Source: Erpobdella octoculata | Taxonomy: Eukaryota; Annelida; Clitellata; Hirudinida; Erpobdellidae | Reading direction: 5' to 3' | Assembly: GCA_963978895.1 (NCBI GenBank) | Contig: OZ022239.1 | Location: forward strand, 11,413,774-11,477,773 | DNA length: 64,000 bases | Shown here: piece by piece, positions 14,801 through 27,200 of the stretch | Numbering within the stretch: position 1 is the first letter of the stretch | Layout of the letters: the number at the start of each line of letters is the position of its first letter | The notes under the pieces: generated by a model | Told to the model about the DNA's origin: nothing | The model's database searches: none | Seen by the model: the letters and a program-made list of their open reading frames with translations, nothing else | Made by a program: the position numbers and the translations under genes

Positions 14801-17310
14801 TTGTTCCATAGACTCACATGAATTTAAAAATGTCGTCTAGAAAATTTTCCCATTTCTCCTCCTTCGTAGTTCTCCCAGAGCGACAATTGTACGAAATTTA
14901 CGACCCAGATAAAAAAGAAATCCTGGTTTCATGCGACGAAAGATATGAAAACCAGGAGACTATAAAATGAAAATTAGCTGCTTCAAAATTACCAAGTACC
15001 AACTTCACAAGTTAAATAAATTTTACAAAGGTTTTGTTATATTTTTAGTTTTAGTTTTTCAGCATGCACAAAGGGAATAAGAATGACCGAGAAATGCATC
15101 AAAGGAAAACTACAACAACCAGACAACTGTCTGTCTGCCTGCCTGTCTGTTTGCCTGCCTGTCTGCCTGCCTGCCTGTTTGCAGTCTCTCAACTCTTCCA
15201 GGTCAATAAAAAATTGCTTGCCACTTCCAGCTAGAAATTGTTTTTATATGTACATACATTCACTTATGTGAGATTTGTTTGTTTATGTGATAATTTATTT
15301 GTTTACTTATTTGTTTAGTTGTTTATTAATATGTTTGCTTATATACGTGCTCTTCTGTTTGTACCAGCTTATTTATTTATTTAAGCGTCCAATTAAATAT
15401 TTATTTATTTATTTATTAATTTGTTATATTTATTTAATCTTTTATTTGGTAATATTTGGGTATTGATTTTATAGGTTTGTTTATTTATTTATGTATTTTT
15501 ATTTTGTTTAGTTTTTGTTTTTTCTTCCTTTCTGCTTCTTCGAGTTTTGAATTCATTTTCTTTCTTTTTTTGAATTCATACTTGTTGAGATTTCTTGACT
15601 CGAGTAGTTTTAATTAGAAATGCTTCTTCTGTGGTGACATATATTGGAGATTGTATTGACGCTGTGCTGCTGATTTTGATGATAGTTTGTTTGTTTTATT
15701 GACGTTCTTTTGTATGCTGTATTGACTTTTTTTGTATGCTGTAATGGCGTTCTTTGGTATTTTGTAATTGTTGAACTGATAATGTTGTTGTGTTGATGTT
15801 GTTGTCGTAGTGTTGTTTACACAATAATTCAATTACTCTCAGCCGAACAAAAACAAAGCCAGTCAGCTACGAGCACATCCGAGCAGATAAGAAGAGATAT
15901 TGGATAATTGGTTTCTCTTATTTTCTGTCGCCTCTCTTCCAAGTTGACCTATGACCTGGGAGATCTCGTTTATCAAGTCACATCCCACCATGATATAGAC
16001 TTTATGAAAAGTACTCACTCCATTTGTCATCGGTCCTAATCTAAAGCAGGAATTTATGTCTTCTTATAACGGCGTGACAGCAAATTCTCTGCGTAAGAAG
16101 TGCTTTTATGACTCAGCATTGTAAATGAGAACTGGCCAATTTAAAAGGATTTTATTGTCAGTGTGTTTGCTCGGACGTGCACAATTGCAAGCAGATGTCC
16201 GGTTGTGTGCGTGCGTGTGTGTGTGCGTGTGTTCACGTACGTCGGATGGCTTTTTCGGCAGGATGAAATATACGATCTGTTTGTCATTAATTTGAAAGTC
16301 TTTCAAACGACATCACATTGATGCACCGTCTTCTCCAATTAATCCACCCATCACTTTTCTGATCATCAATTCTTTCATTTTATAGATATCTCCAACATCG
16401 ACCACTCGGTCATTAATTTCCGGTTTCAATGCAAATGAATCGACTCACAGTGAGACACATTAACTGTTCGAAAAAAAATTATTTCATTTTTAACTATTTA
16501 TTTTTTTGATACGGTCGGTTGAAAACGGAAACGATGAAAGCAATACTTCTTATCTGCTTCGTCGCCAACAAATTGATGAAAGCGAAAACATTCTCGAGGG
16601 AATGTCCATGATAGAAGTTGATATAAAAAAAATTTGCTTTTAACATTTTGTCTCATTCGAATTTGACAGCTGCACATTTCAAATCTCAATAGATATGTTT
16701 ATTTTTTGTGCGTCGGTGTATCCACTAGACACGACAAAGCCTAAAATAGCTTTTTGGTTGAAAAATATATTTATACATCCTCATATACATCTATAAGGCA
16801 TGATATTCATACGTCCTTCTATAAAAGAACATGCTCTCTTGATTGAATGACTAATCTAATTAACCAACGCCCAGCTAAAAACGATCAGCCTATAAACATG
16901 AGATTTGGAACTTGTATTACATTTATAATTGATTGCGTGAACACCTGCAGAGAATTATTTTTTTATACTCAAGTTCTTGTTTTTAATGATACCATTTATG
17001 TTTTTCATAAAAAATAGCATTTCCTTCGAAAGAAAAAGCTTGCATCCAATTTGAAAATTTTCCAAAATCTAAAAATTTTGCGGTAACAGTACAGCAGAAT
17101 TTGTCGAATATTTGAAATTTTTAGATCATATTCAGGCATACACATTTTTCCATCTACAATTTTTTTTTATTTTTTGTCGGTACACTGACGTTTTCTTTGA
17201 AAACATTTATAAGCGAATATTAAAAAACTTCCGAGAGGCAAAAAATGTACAACCCGGTAACGCAGAAGTTCCCAAAGTTTTAAAGGTTGTAAGCCAGTTT
17301 TTATACTCGA
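11898..17310. other. Gene-free stretch
   Basis: No supported gene in 5.4 kb. It holds a short (TA)n at 14250-14275, a (CTGC)/(CTGT) tract at 15120-15180 and TTTATTTA-rich sequence at 15280-15520. A 50-residue frame at 14818-14970 is open but unrecognised. Confidence 0.5.
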
Positions 17311-17485
17311 ACTAGCGGGTACCCGGCGTTGCTCGGAGTTTTTAGAGGTTTTTCTATCGCTTTTCCCTCTCACTCCCGTTCCCGCTTGCTCTCCCGCTCC
17401 CGGTTGTTTTCTCGTTTCCGCTCGCTCTTTCGCTCCCGGTCGCTTTTCCATTCCCGCTTGTTTTCCCGTTCCCGTTCCCGCTTTT
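17311..17485 (+). repeat. CTAGCGG-family dispersed repeat
   Basis: Begins CTAGCGGGTACCCGGCGTTG, continues into GGAGTTTTTAGAGGTTTTTC and then degenerate CTCCCG(G/T)TCGCTTTCCCG iterations. The same head and array occur at 42917, 58741 and 62647 (+), and at 46080-46472 and 63130-63433 (-). Confidence 0.8.
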
Positions 17486-17939
17486 TAAAAAGTTTATATA
17501 TTTTTGAATTTAAAATAAAATTATTCTGTTCTTTGAAATCAAATTTGATTTAACTGTATTAAAAAACTTTTGTTGTTTGATAGGGTTTAAGAAGAAATAA
17601 ATAGTTAAAGCAAAACAAATATTCCATGCCCTCAAAAAAAAATTCGAACCTCTCCCCCTTCAAAAAAATCCTGGGTGGGCAACTGACTGCTTTATTTTGT
17701 TTTGTTGTGAAGTTGTGATATCTTTTTAATGTAGTTTGAGGCTACTATTATTGACGATCCACTTTGTGAATCAGCAACAACAACTTTCAAAGACGTCACT
17801 TCCTTTTCCGCATTTCCGATTATTTTTAATTATTTGGAGATCCGATTGATATAATAGTCTATTAGTATTTAAACAATATCAATATTAACAACGATTAGGG
17901 CTATCGTTTATTTTTAAACGTTATTAGTCAAATTTGACA

Positions 17940-18480
17940 GGGACGTTATTTAACCAAAACCTTTGGGGCAAACTGCTCTCAGGGCCAACCAATTTGTTAT
18001 TTTTGATGACCGGGCCGGGCAGGGGTTGTTGGAGGTACTTTCTTCAAAAATTTTCGAAACCTTTTAATTTTTCTTCCCAAAATAACTGATGAACGGCCAG
18101 TGGTTGATCCGGATGATTTGGTTATGGCTTGTTCATTAAACTTTTTCCAAGAATTGATTCTGCACTAATTTTCTTACTAAACTATACACTTTTGCTTCTA
18201 AAATTAAGTGATGGCCGGGGGAGGGGAGGTAGTCGGAGATACATATTCAATTTTCAAAAAAAAATTTATTACAAGCAAAAACATCTACACTCGAATAAAA
18301 ACAGCCCCACAAACTTTTTATGGGTTGGCCGTAAGGGGAGGTGATCGCTCCCTTATGGATCCACCACTGTGACCCGCAGGATGTAATCGGGGGTATTTTT
18401 CAAAAAAAATCAACACCGATAACCGGGAGGGGTGGAAGTCTGAGGTACTTTTTCTCAAAAATGTCCAAAACCTCTTTTAA
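17940..18480. repeat. Dispersed repeat with GATGRCCGGGGGAGGGG units
   Basis: Three or four diverged copies of a unit containing AACTGATGACCGGG, GAGGGG and AGATACTTTTTTCAAAAA occur here. The same unit occurs in the foldback element at 11490-11690. No coding capacity recognised. Confidence 0.5.
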
Positions 18481-18689
18481 TTTTTTAGGGAGAGCCACCA
18501 CTAATACATCACAAAAAGTTCACTTTATCCGTAATTGGGAGATCACTTTATGCGTAATTGGGGGCCCATCTATCTATAAAAAAGGCCCACTCAAACCTCA
18601 AAAGCTTTCACTTTACTCTGTTGAGAGCATTTTTGGGGTCCAAATTTATCTTTCAAGAACCCAAAATTACGTCATGGGGCCCACTCAAA

Positions 18690-19151
18690 ATGTTTGAAGG
18701 AGGGAATGGAGAGAAAGGAGAAATATGAGAGAATCTAGAAGTGCGTGAGACTAAACGCACAGCAGAATTAAAGACTTAACGGTTTTAGTAAATGCAGAAA
18801 AGTAGTATAAAAGAAAGACCACAATAAAAAGAGTTACGATAATCAATTCGGGACAAAATAAGAAAAGAGACCAAAGGTAGTAGAGAAGGATCATCTGTTG
18901 TTGATGAATCCGGTCGATAATTCTCCAGTATTTAATTAATTTATTTGTTTTAGATATTAATTAATTTCAATTTTTTTAATTTACTGTTAAAGTTATTGAA
19001 ATTTAACTTGCGCTACTTTTAACTATTATCACAGCAGATGCTCAATGTTGACTTTTTCGGTGGATCGTAATTCATTGCGTTTTTTCGAAAAGTTGAAACA
19101 GTTGTAAAATCAAAGTAATTGAAACAGTGATCAAGTGCAAAATATAGGGTA
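18690..19151. promoter_or_regulatory. Upstream region of the ninein-family gene
   Basis: AT-rich sequence immediately 5' of the first recognised coding exon. No core promoter motif can be assigned. An AG at 19148-19149, just before the ATG, could be a splice acceptor, so the first coding exon described here may be internal. Confidence 0.25.
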
Positions 19152-21255
19152 ATGGCTGTGAACAAGGAAGAATTGAAAATGGTATTCAATGACCTGGGCA
19201 TAGGTAAAAATGGTTATATTGATAGTCTGGATGAATTTGCCAGGTTATGCGACTATTTCAACACAGAGAAAGTCCCAGACAAGGTTTGCATGTGTGCACA
19301 TATTCTATGAATATGAATTGACTGACTTGTTGAAAGTTGTCTGTTATTTAATTTTAATTCACCTTTTGAGCTAACGGTGCTAAATAACTAAATAGATTTA
19401 CGTAGATAACCCTTGGCCTTAGGGCTTAGTTTAAAAGTTTTAAATTTTTTTCATTAAAAATTAAAATTGAAGGAAATAGAAGAGTTGTTTTACAAACTGG
19501 ATACTGATTTTGATGGAAAGATCAGTCAGGATGAATTATTAGCAGAAATGTTTAGAAAATCATCTTTAGATGATAAGTCACTTTTTACTCCAAGTTCTGA
19601 AGACAAAAACTTGTCAACTGCAACTCATGCTAATGAAAAATTAAATTCTGGAAAGACTGCTGAAGAACCATCCTATGGCAACCTAAATTATGTCACACGA
19701 CCTGATGCTTCTGATTGGCTGAATTATCTTGACCAGGAAAGAAGAAGGTAAATATTTTATACAATACAAAAATATAATTTAATGGAATAATTGTGAGTAC
19801 TTTATTTTTAAGTCATTTGTATTGACTTTGCCATGTTTGCTTGATTGTTTGTTGATTTATTAACTTCCGTGGAATCTTTTGACAGTTAAAATCATAGTTC
19901 CCGTCATCCAATTGAGCTAAAATTTGATGTATTTAATTGCTGTCAATGACAACGCATTCTATAAAATTTTCTGATCGATCAGATAAATTTAATTAAAATT
20001 TTTACAAAATTACAAATTTTTGTCAAAATAAGTAAAACTATCAGTTTAGTTTCAAGTTCATTTAAAGTAAGCAGACATTTATTTTTAAAATAGAAGATTT
20101 ATAGTAAATTACTTTGTTTTTATGAATTGATTTTTTTTATGTTTTTTTTTTTAAGTTACGTCGAAAGTGCTGAAGTGATTGATTTTTGGGAAAAACTTGG
20201 AATTCCAGATGGAAAAACTATTTTAAAGGTCATTTTTCTGAGGCAATATTTTTATAATAATTTATCAAGTCTGCACAAGTGACATAGATTTATAAAAAGA
20301 TAATAATGACTTATTCATGAAACTTTAAGATATGCTGACATGACATTGGTTATGTTCAATCAATATAATCCTACAAAATATATTTGTTTATTGGAGGAAA
20401 TTGTTTTTTACAGCTTCTTGGGTTCAAATTAGTTGATAAAATAAAACCATCAGATCTTTCTCATGCTCTCGAGAAAGAACTTCAAAACCCCAAAAATACT
20501 GCTCTTCAACAAGCTGCAGTTCATTCTCTTCTTCATTCTACTGATAAGTTGTGGTAAAATGGATTTTTTAATTGGCTTAAAAATTGAATAGTTCGTTTAT
20601 TTATGCATTGATTGAAATATTATGTTATGGCATTGTAAAAGTTAAAATATGTTACGTTATGGCATTGTAAAAGTTATAATGTGTTATGTTATGGCATTGT
20701 AAAAGTTATAATGGGTGTTATGTTATGAGGTAAGTCTATGTTCGATATAACTTTTATTTGTATTGCAGCCAAAAAGCTGGATTAGTCTGTGTTTGTGTTA
20801 TGTTATGTCTTGTTATGGTTTTGTTATAAGAAAAATTATGCTATGTTATGTTATAGTATGCATAAGCATTAAGCATTATGATCTTTCGAAATATTGTTTT
20901 TTATGTTATGTGATATTCCTATTCTATCATGACACATAGAAAAATGATTTGAATGAATATCTAAATACTTTTTATGTTATGTTAAAGTTACTTAAAGGAT
21001 CTTATAGCTAATCTTTTCCATCACTAAGATTGAGTTTAATTTCATATTTTCTACATCAAATCTTGCATGAAATTTCTTTATTTAATCAATATCTGAATAA
21101 ATATTTGAGAACATTTTATTCTGAAGGAATGACAATCAGGATTTGGTGGAAGAGTTTCTTCATCTGAATGAAGAAGTTGATGAATTGAAAAGAAATGCTA
21201 AAGAAACAGAAGAAAATCTCCAAGCATTGGAACAGAAGAAGAACATGGAGATAAA
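19152..21255 (+). CDS. NIN: Ninein N-terminal module, exons 1-5 (EF-hands and linker)
   Basis: Exon 1 encodes a degenerate EF-hand around residues 8-37 (LGIGKNGYIDSLDEF), without the acidic ligands. Exon 2 encodes a canonical EF loop, residues 54-65 (DTDFDGKISQDE), with D1, D3, D5, G6, I8 and E12 in place, so one Ca2+ site is predicted. Exons 3-4 (FWEKLGIPDGKTILK, then LGFKLVDKIKPSDLSHALEK and ALQQAAVHSLL) match the conserved block after the EF-hands of NIN/NINL, including the region equivalent to human SAVQQAALACYHQEL. This block makes the family assignment stronger than coiled-coil similarity alone would. Confidence 0.85.
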
Positions 21256-24200
21256 GTGTTAAATTTAATTTGGAAATAATTTAGAGTAGAATAACACTTT
21301 TTAATGAAAGAGGAAATGGGATATTCAGAGTAGAGCCAGACCGAAACTCGGTTTCCGCACCGAAACCAGGCTTAAAATCGGTTTCGGTTGATCTGGTTTC
21401 GGTTTCGGTGTATTTTCTGCAAGGTTTCGGCCGAAACTAAAAAAAATTTAGAAGATGTTCAATGTGGTTATATTCAGTAGTTTAGCAGTGTTTTGATTGT
21501 GTATTGTATAAGTGTGTTTGTATGTGAGACTGTATGTATATACATTTGAGGTGGAATTGAAATCGTACCTCCAAGCACCACATCTACCTTGTTCAACCAT
21601 TATTTTTGCTTATTGGCATCACAGCCAATACCCACTACTTGAAGTTGCTGCGCAAAAGTTCTTGTCGGCACCACCTACTGGCGTAGCAAGTGAGCAAATG
21701 TTCAGTTCGGTAGGTCAAATTTATGCGGAACATAGATATTCACTCCTAGGTGAAAATTGTGAAAAATTATTTTTTGCATACAATCTTATGCGCTATTTAC
21801 GCAGTGTTCAATAGCGCTCGGTCATGAACTTATTAAACAGATGTGTTTTAAGTCCACGCCGGAAAGCTGTGAGAGAAGTAGAGTTAGTAAGAGAAGAAGG
21901 AAGAGAGTTCCAGAGATAGGGACCAGAGTAGGAGAAAGAGCGTTTAGCAAAAGAATGCTTAATAGTGAAGACGCGAAAGTGACTAAGAGAAGAAGAACGA
22001 AGACCAGACTTAGGAGGAATATGTATTAAATTAGTTAAGTAGATAGGAGAAAGACAATTTTTTATTTTATACATTATTAAACAGATTTTAAAAATCACCC
22101 TATATCTGAGAGGAAGCCAATGGAGAAGAACAAGAGATGGAGAGATGTGAGAGAAGTAGGAGGTGCGAGAAACTAAGCGCGCAGCCGATTTGAAGGCTTT
22201 AGAGAGAGGATAAAGGGTAGTGTCAGGAAGACCATAATATAGTGAATTGCAGTAGTCAATTCGAGACAGGACAAGAGAAGAGACTAGAAGTTGCAGAGAA
22301 GGGTCATCCAGAAGTGGACGAAGCTGCTTAATGCGGCGAATATGGAAGTAACAAGATTTAGTAACAGATGTAATTTGAAGGGTTAGAGACAAGTTGGAGT
22401 CAAAGAGAAAACCTAAGCTACGAATCAAAGGAGAAGGAGAAATGGAAAGAGAAGATGGTGGTTGCAAAACCAAAGGAAGAGGATTTAGAGATTTAGAGGA
22501 CTTATTGAAGTAGATTAGTTCAAACTTGTCAGGATTAAGTTTGAGACAAATAGAAGAACTCTAGGATATAATAGATTGAAAGCAGGCAGCTATTTGATTA
22601 TTGATTGATTTCATTACTTTTATACACATTTTGAATAAAATAATTATATTTTTGTGTTATTAGATTGAAAAAAATTACATTTGCAAATTAGCGTCTTGTT
22701 TCAATTTTTTGATTGCAAAAGTCCTAAAATGTTTTGGTTTGGGCCGAAACTAAGAAGTTCGGTTCGGTTCTGGTTTCGGTGTAAACGTTTTACATAGTTT
22801 CGGTTGCAGTTTCGGTTTCGGCAAAACTCAAAAAGATGGTTTCGGTCTAGCTCTAATTCAGAGTATGTCTCCTTAGCTGACAGTTCCTGGGCAGGGCATT
22901 TATTGCATTTTGTTGTTTTTGTCTCTGGCACCTTTAAAACAAAATAATTCTAATATTTAAAAAACTAATTTGATGAACAACTGTTATTCCAGGGGGGGGG
23001 GGCAGTTATGTCCAACACATTTAAATTGATGGTTGAGTTATGTGTTTATTTATGAAATACTAAATAAAATGAAATTAGTTTTATTTTTTATGTTTATGAG
23101 GAATGAAAAGGTTACTAGAAGGTTTTTAAAAGTAAACATGTTGTCTTTATTGACGCAGATTTTGATAGCTCTGTGGATATAAATTTCTTTTTTCAGTTAT
23201 GAGTTACATGAGACTCCCTATTAAGTTACTTGTACACATAAAGTTAGCACTTGTACTCATAAAGTCAGCACTTGTACACTTAAAATCCGCCCTTGTACAC
23301 ATAAAGTCCGCACTTGTACACATAAAATCAGCACTTGTACACATAAAGTCAGCACTTGTACACATAAAGTCAGCACTTGTACACAAATGTCAGCACTTGT
23401 ACACATAAAATCAGTATTTCTAAGCATAAAGTCAGCACCTGTATACATTGTTATACAGCTAAGTCCAACCAATGGATTTTATTTTCACTTTTATTGAAAG
23501 TAAACACATAACTGCAAAATGCATTGTGATTACAATGATTAAAATTTTTACTGTTAAACAGTTAAGTTTTTACATATAAAAAGGCTCCTGCAAGAAGCCA
23601 ATCAGAAATTGAGAGAAGAAACTTCCAGGGATCTCCACCTTCCATTGGTTGGATCATCGGAAGTGTTTCCAGAAGACATCGAGGAGTTGAAAAAGTTACA
23701 AGAAGAACTTGAAAAACAGTTGGAAAGTTCTATGGAAGAATGCAATAAGTTGAAACAAAGAAATCTTGCATTAGAAAATGTGAGAGTTTTCTGTTGTTGA
23801 TTTAATGTTTTGTTGATGTAAATTTTACATTGTTTTTAAGAAGCATTTAATATTGTATTATTTAATCGTATTTGCCAGGAAATACAAAAATTAAAAAATG
23901 ACTTAGAAGAAGCAAGCAACAGTAGTGAATTTTTTCTTAGAGAGAATGACCAACTGCTTGAAGATTTAAAAGTAAACTTAAATGTTTAATAATCTTAATT
24001 AATTATTCTCAGATTTAATGGGTTTTTTTTCCATATACAATATGTATTGGTTATTAGCAAGCAGATTAAAAACTTATGCTCCTATTTCTTTATTTATTTT
24101 TAGAATGAAAAATTGTCAGATTCATCAAGGAAGGAGAAGAACACACAACTTCATGAAACTTCTCAGTTTAATTCTTTCGATTTTGGTAATTAATTAATTT

Positions 24201-27200
24201 ATTTATCTACTTTAAATTAATTCTTTCAACTCATTTCGACCTGCTAAGATGTTTAAGGTCTTCTTAGTTTTTTTATAACTTTTTATTAACTTATTTAGAT
24301 ATATTGAAACTTTCATGAAATATTTAATTAAGTTAAAATCTTATATTAAACAATTACTTGATACATTAGATGATAATGCATCTCCTGAAGAAATCAGGAG
24401 AAAAGTGAGAGAAGAGATGGAGAGCATGCAGAGAAGAGCATTGAAGGAGAGGAAAGAAGTGGAAGGTTCTCTGATGGTTGAAATATCAGAGTTGGAGAGG
24501 AAACATGAGGAGGAATTGGTGAAACTTCAAAAAGATCATGAAAAAGAGAAAGTGGGAAAAGTCGTTTGTTTATTGAAGAAAATTAGATTTATTGATTTAT
24601 GTTTCTGCTGTCATAATGCTTATCTTGAAACTAACTAATTCAGTTTACCAAACTTTAATAAATTTGTGTATTGCTGGATGTCAATATAAGATAATCGGCA
24701 TATATACAAGACGAGTTACTATACCATATTGCTTATGACTATGACTATATGTAATAAAAAAACATAACCATATGAAGTGGTTAAAGTTGCTGACTGGAAT
24801 GGGGTTCCGGTCAGCAATTTTCAAGGATGCATGAGCTCCTCTTAGTGAATACTTGAAAGAACTCACTGAATCGTGGTTTCGTTCCAAGCATGATCTTACT
24901 TGTGTGGTAGAAATATCAAATCGCTGGGTGGCTGCTAAATTCTACTTTTTCTGTGTTTGAATAATTTTACTGCTATCTAAATTAATTTATTTATTTAAGA
25001 ATGAGCTTGTGGCAGCCCACAAGAGAAATCTGGCAGATGCCATTGCAGAGAAAGAGAAAGACTTGTTGACCGAGTTCGTCATGGACAAGATGAAGTTGCC
25101 CGATAAGTTAGAAAGTGATTCTTTGAACGATACGATTGCCAGACTTGAAGAGCAATTACAGTTTAGTGTTTGGAATATCGTGATTGTTTTTTTTTTAAAT
25201 TAGCATAATTTCAATGTGAAAAATTTAGGAAAAAAGATGAAGAAATTAACAATCAGAAGAAAGATTTTGATGAGAAAATGAAAGCCATGAGTTTAGGGGA
25301 AGAAGAATTGAAGAAATTGAAGGAAAACTTTCAGAATGAAACTGCTGAATTATTAGCGACGTGTAAAGATGAAATTTCACAACTCAAGACTTTGCACCAA
25401 GACGAGTTATTAGCATTACAAAAGAAGCACAAGGAAGATATCGTTAATTTAACGAGAGAACACCAATCGGAAATGTCTGATCTGCTTGAAGATCGGGGTC
25501 ATTCGGAGTCTTCCACAGAGTTGAAATTGGTTGAAGCCAACAAAAAGATTGCAGATATGAATGAGGAGCTTCTGGATATGGATAAAATAATAGAAGGTTT
25601 TGAGAAAAAGTTGAAAGATTCTGAAAATATGGTTGAAGATTTAAAAGCTAAGCTTGTTAAAAAATCAAATGAAATTGAAAGCAAGGATGAACAGGTAAAA
25701 GCAAAGGAGGCACATAATTTTGATTTGCAAAATAAACTACTTGAAATGACAAAGATGTTAACAATATTGAGAGATGATAATGAATCCGATAATGGAAACA
25801 GCAGTGATGCAGACAAGGTGCGAAAATTAAAAGCAGAATATGAATCTAAAATTGCAAAACTGAATAAGGGAAATATCACTGAACCACAAATCCTTGCTGA
25901 AAACTTAGACGTCAAACCAAGATCAAATGTCCTGGCTGGAGAACCGAAAGATATTCAGTCGAACACCAATATGTCAGGTTTCAAGGCAGAAGATGACAGA
26001 GAAAAGGAAGATTTGAAGAAGTTTTATGAAGATGAAATAGAAAAAATGAAAGAAGATTTTACTGTGACATTAAAGAGACTAAATGAGGACAGAGATGAAA
26101 AAATTGCTCATGTAAAATCATCCGATGCTTCTCTTTACGATGGCAAAATTAAAGATATCGTCAACAAATACGAGCAGCAAATTCTTGAATTGAAAATGGA
26201 CAACGACAGGAAATTAATGGATTTATTTCAATTGAACCAAACTAAAGAAGTTGAATTAAATGAAAAGCTGAATAAAAAACTAGATTCAGAATCTAATTTG
26301 ATTGGTCAACTTGAAAAATTGTCAAGAGATTATAACACTGTGAAAAATGATAAAGAGCAGGTAATAATAATTGTTTTATTATATTATATTACATTTTATT
26401 ATATTTTATTATTGTCACGCACTCCTCTACAGGACAATACGCGACTAGCTGAGAGTAGAGTTCTTGTGATAGTAATCCACTCTTTATTAATAACAGGAAT
26501 CGTGCCAAAGTTTAAGGTATATAGATAGTTAATTAATGATACAATTCTAACAGACAAGCAATTCTGCACAAATTATCTCCACAAGTTTTTTGCAACAACC
26601 GCCAACAATAATTTAGTTCTCGTTGTAGCATCTCTAGTGAGTCTGTAGCCCCTTATATAACAATAAGTCATGTGACGTAGCAATATAGCATGCTGTCTGA
26701 GTATTGAGCTGACATCAGTATATGCAAATACAATTCGCATGCACTCAGAGAAACTAGACCATCACACAAACATAGTTCAACTGCACACATACTAAACATC
26801 ACGCAAAACAAAATAGGTTGGCATGGGCAAGACGTGACAATTATATTATATAATAATCGTTTTATAATTTTAGTATTTGATCTATTAATTTCATTTAGGT
26901 TTTGTTGGAACTTGCTTCGCTGAAAAAGGGGAACAGTGAAAGTACTTCGACGAATCCTCAGAAACTTTCTGTGCGAATAAGTTTTTAATTAATTTCAAAA
27001 ATATTTGTAAAATATAAATATATATGAATTCAATTCTTAAATTACAGATGAATCAAGCAAGTTTGAGTGCTGAAAGAGATCTACTAAAAGATCAACTGAA
27101 AAGAACATTAGCTCAGGTTCTTTGAAAATGTTTAACAACTTAAGTAGTTTTGAAAATTACATTTTTTAGTTTTGAGAGTTATAGACTAAGGATAATAATG

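Larger units (their letters stand above)
21331..22855 (+). mobile_element. hAT transposon in ninein intron 5, intact 8-bp TSD
   Basis: Ends TAGAGCCAGACCGAAAC and the complement of TAGAGCTAGACCGAAAC form 17-bp TIRs with one mismatch. They are flanked by identical 8-bp duplications ATTCAGAG (21323-21330 and 22856-22863), the hallmark of hAT insertion. Sub-terminal regions carry iterated GGTTTCGGT motifs. The 1525-bp interior holds a transposase C-terminal remnant and an antisense LINE fragment, so it is not autonomous. Confidence 0.92.

Noticed and set aside
14818..14970. 50-residue frame beginning MNLKMSSRKFSHF
   Set aside because: Too short, unrecognised, in-frame stop just upstream and no sign of splicing.
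23199..23472. Ala-Leu-Val-His repeat protein
   Set aside because: Open frames arise from the 21-bp minisatellite within a ninein intron.
25499..25915. 138-residue minus frame opposite ninein exon 11
   Set aside because: Antisense shadow of the coiled-coil exon.
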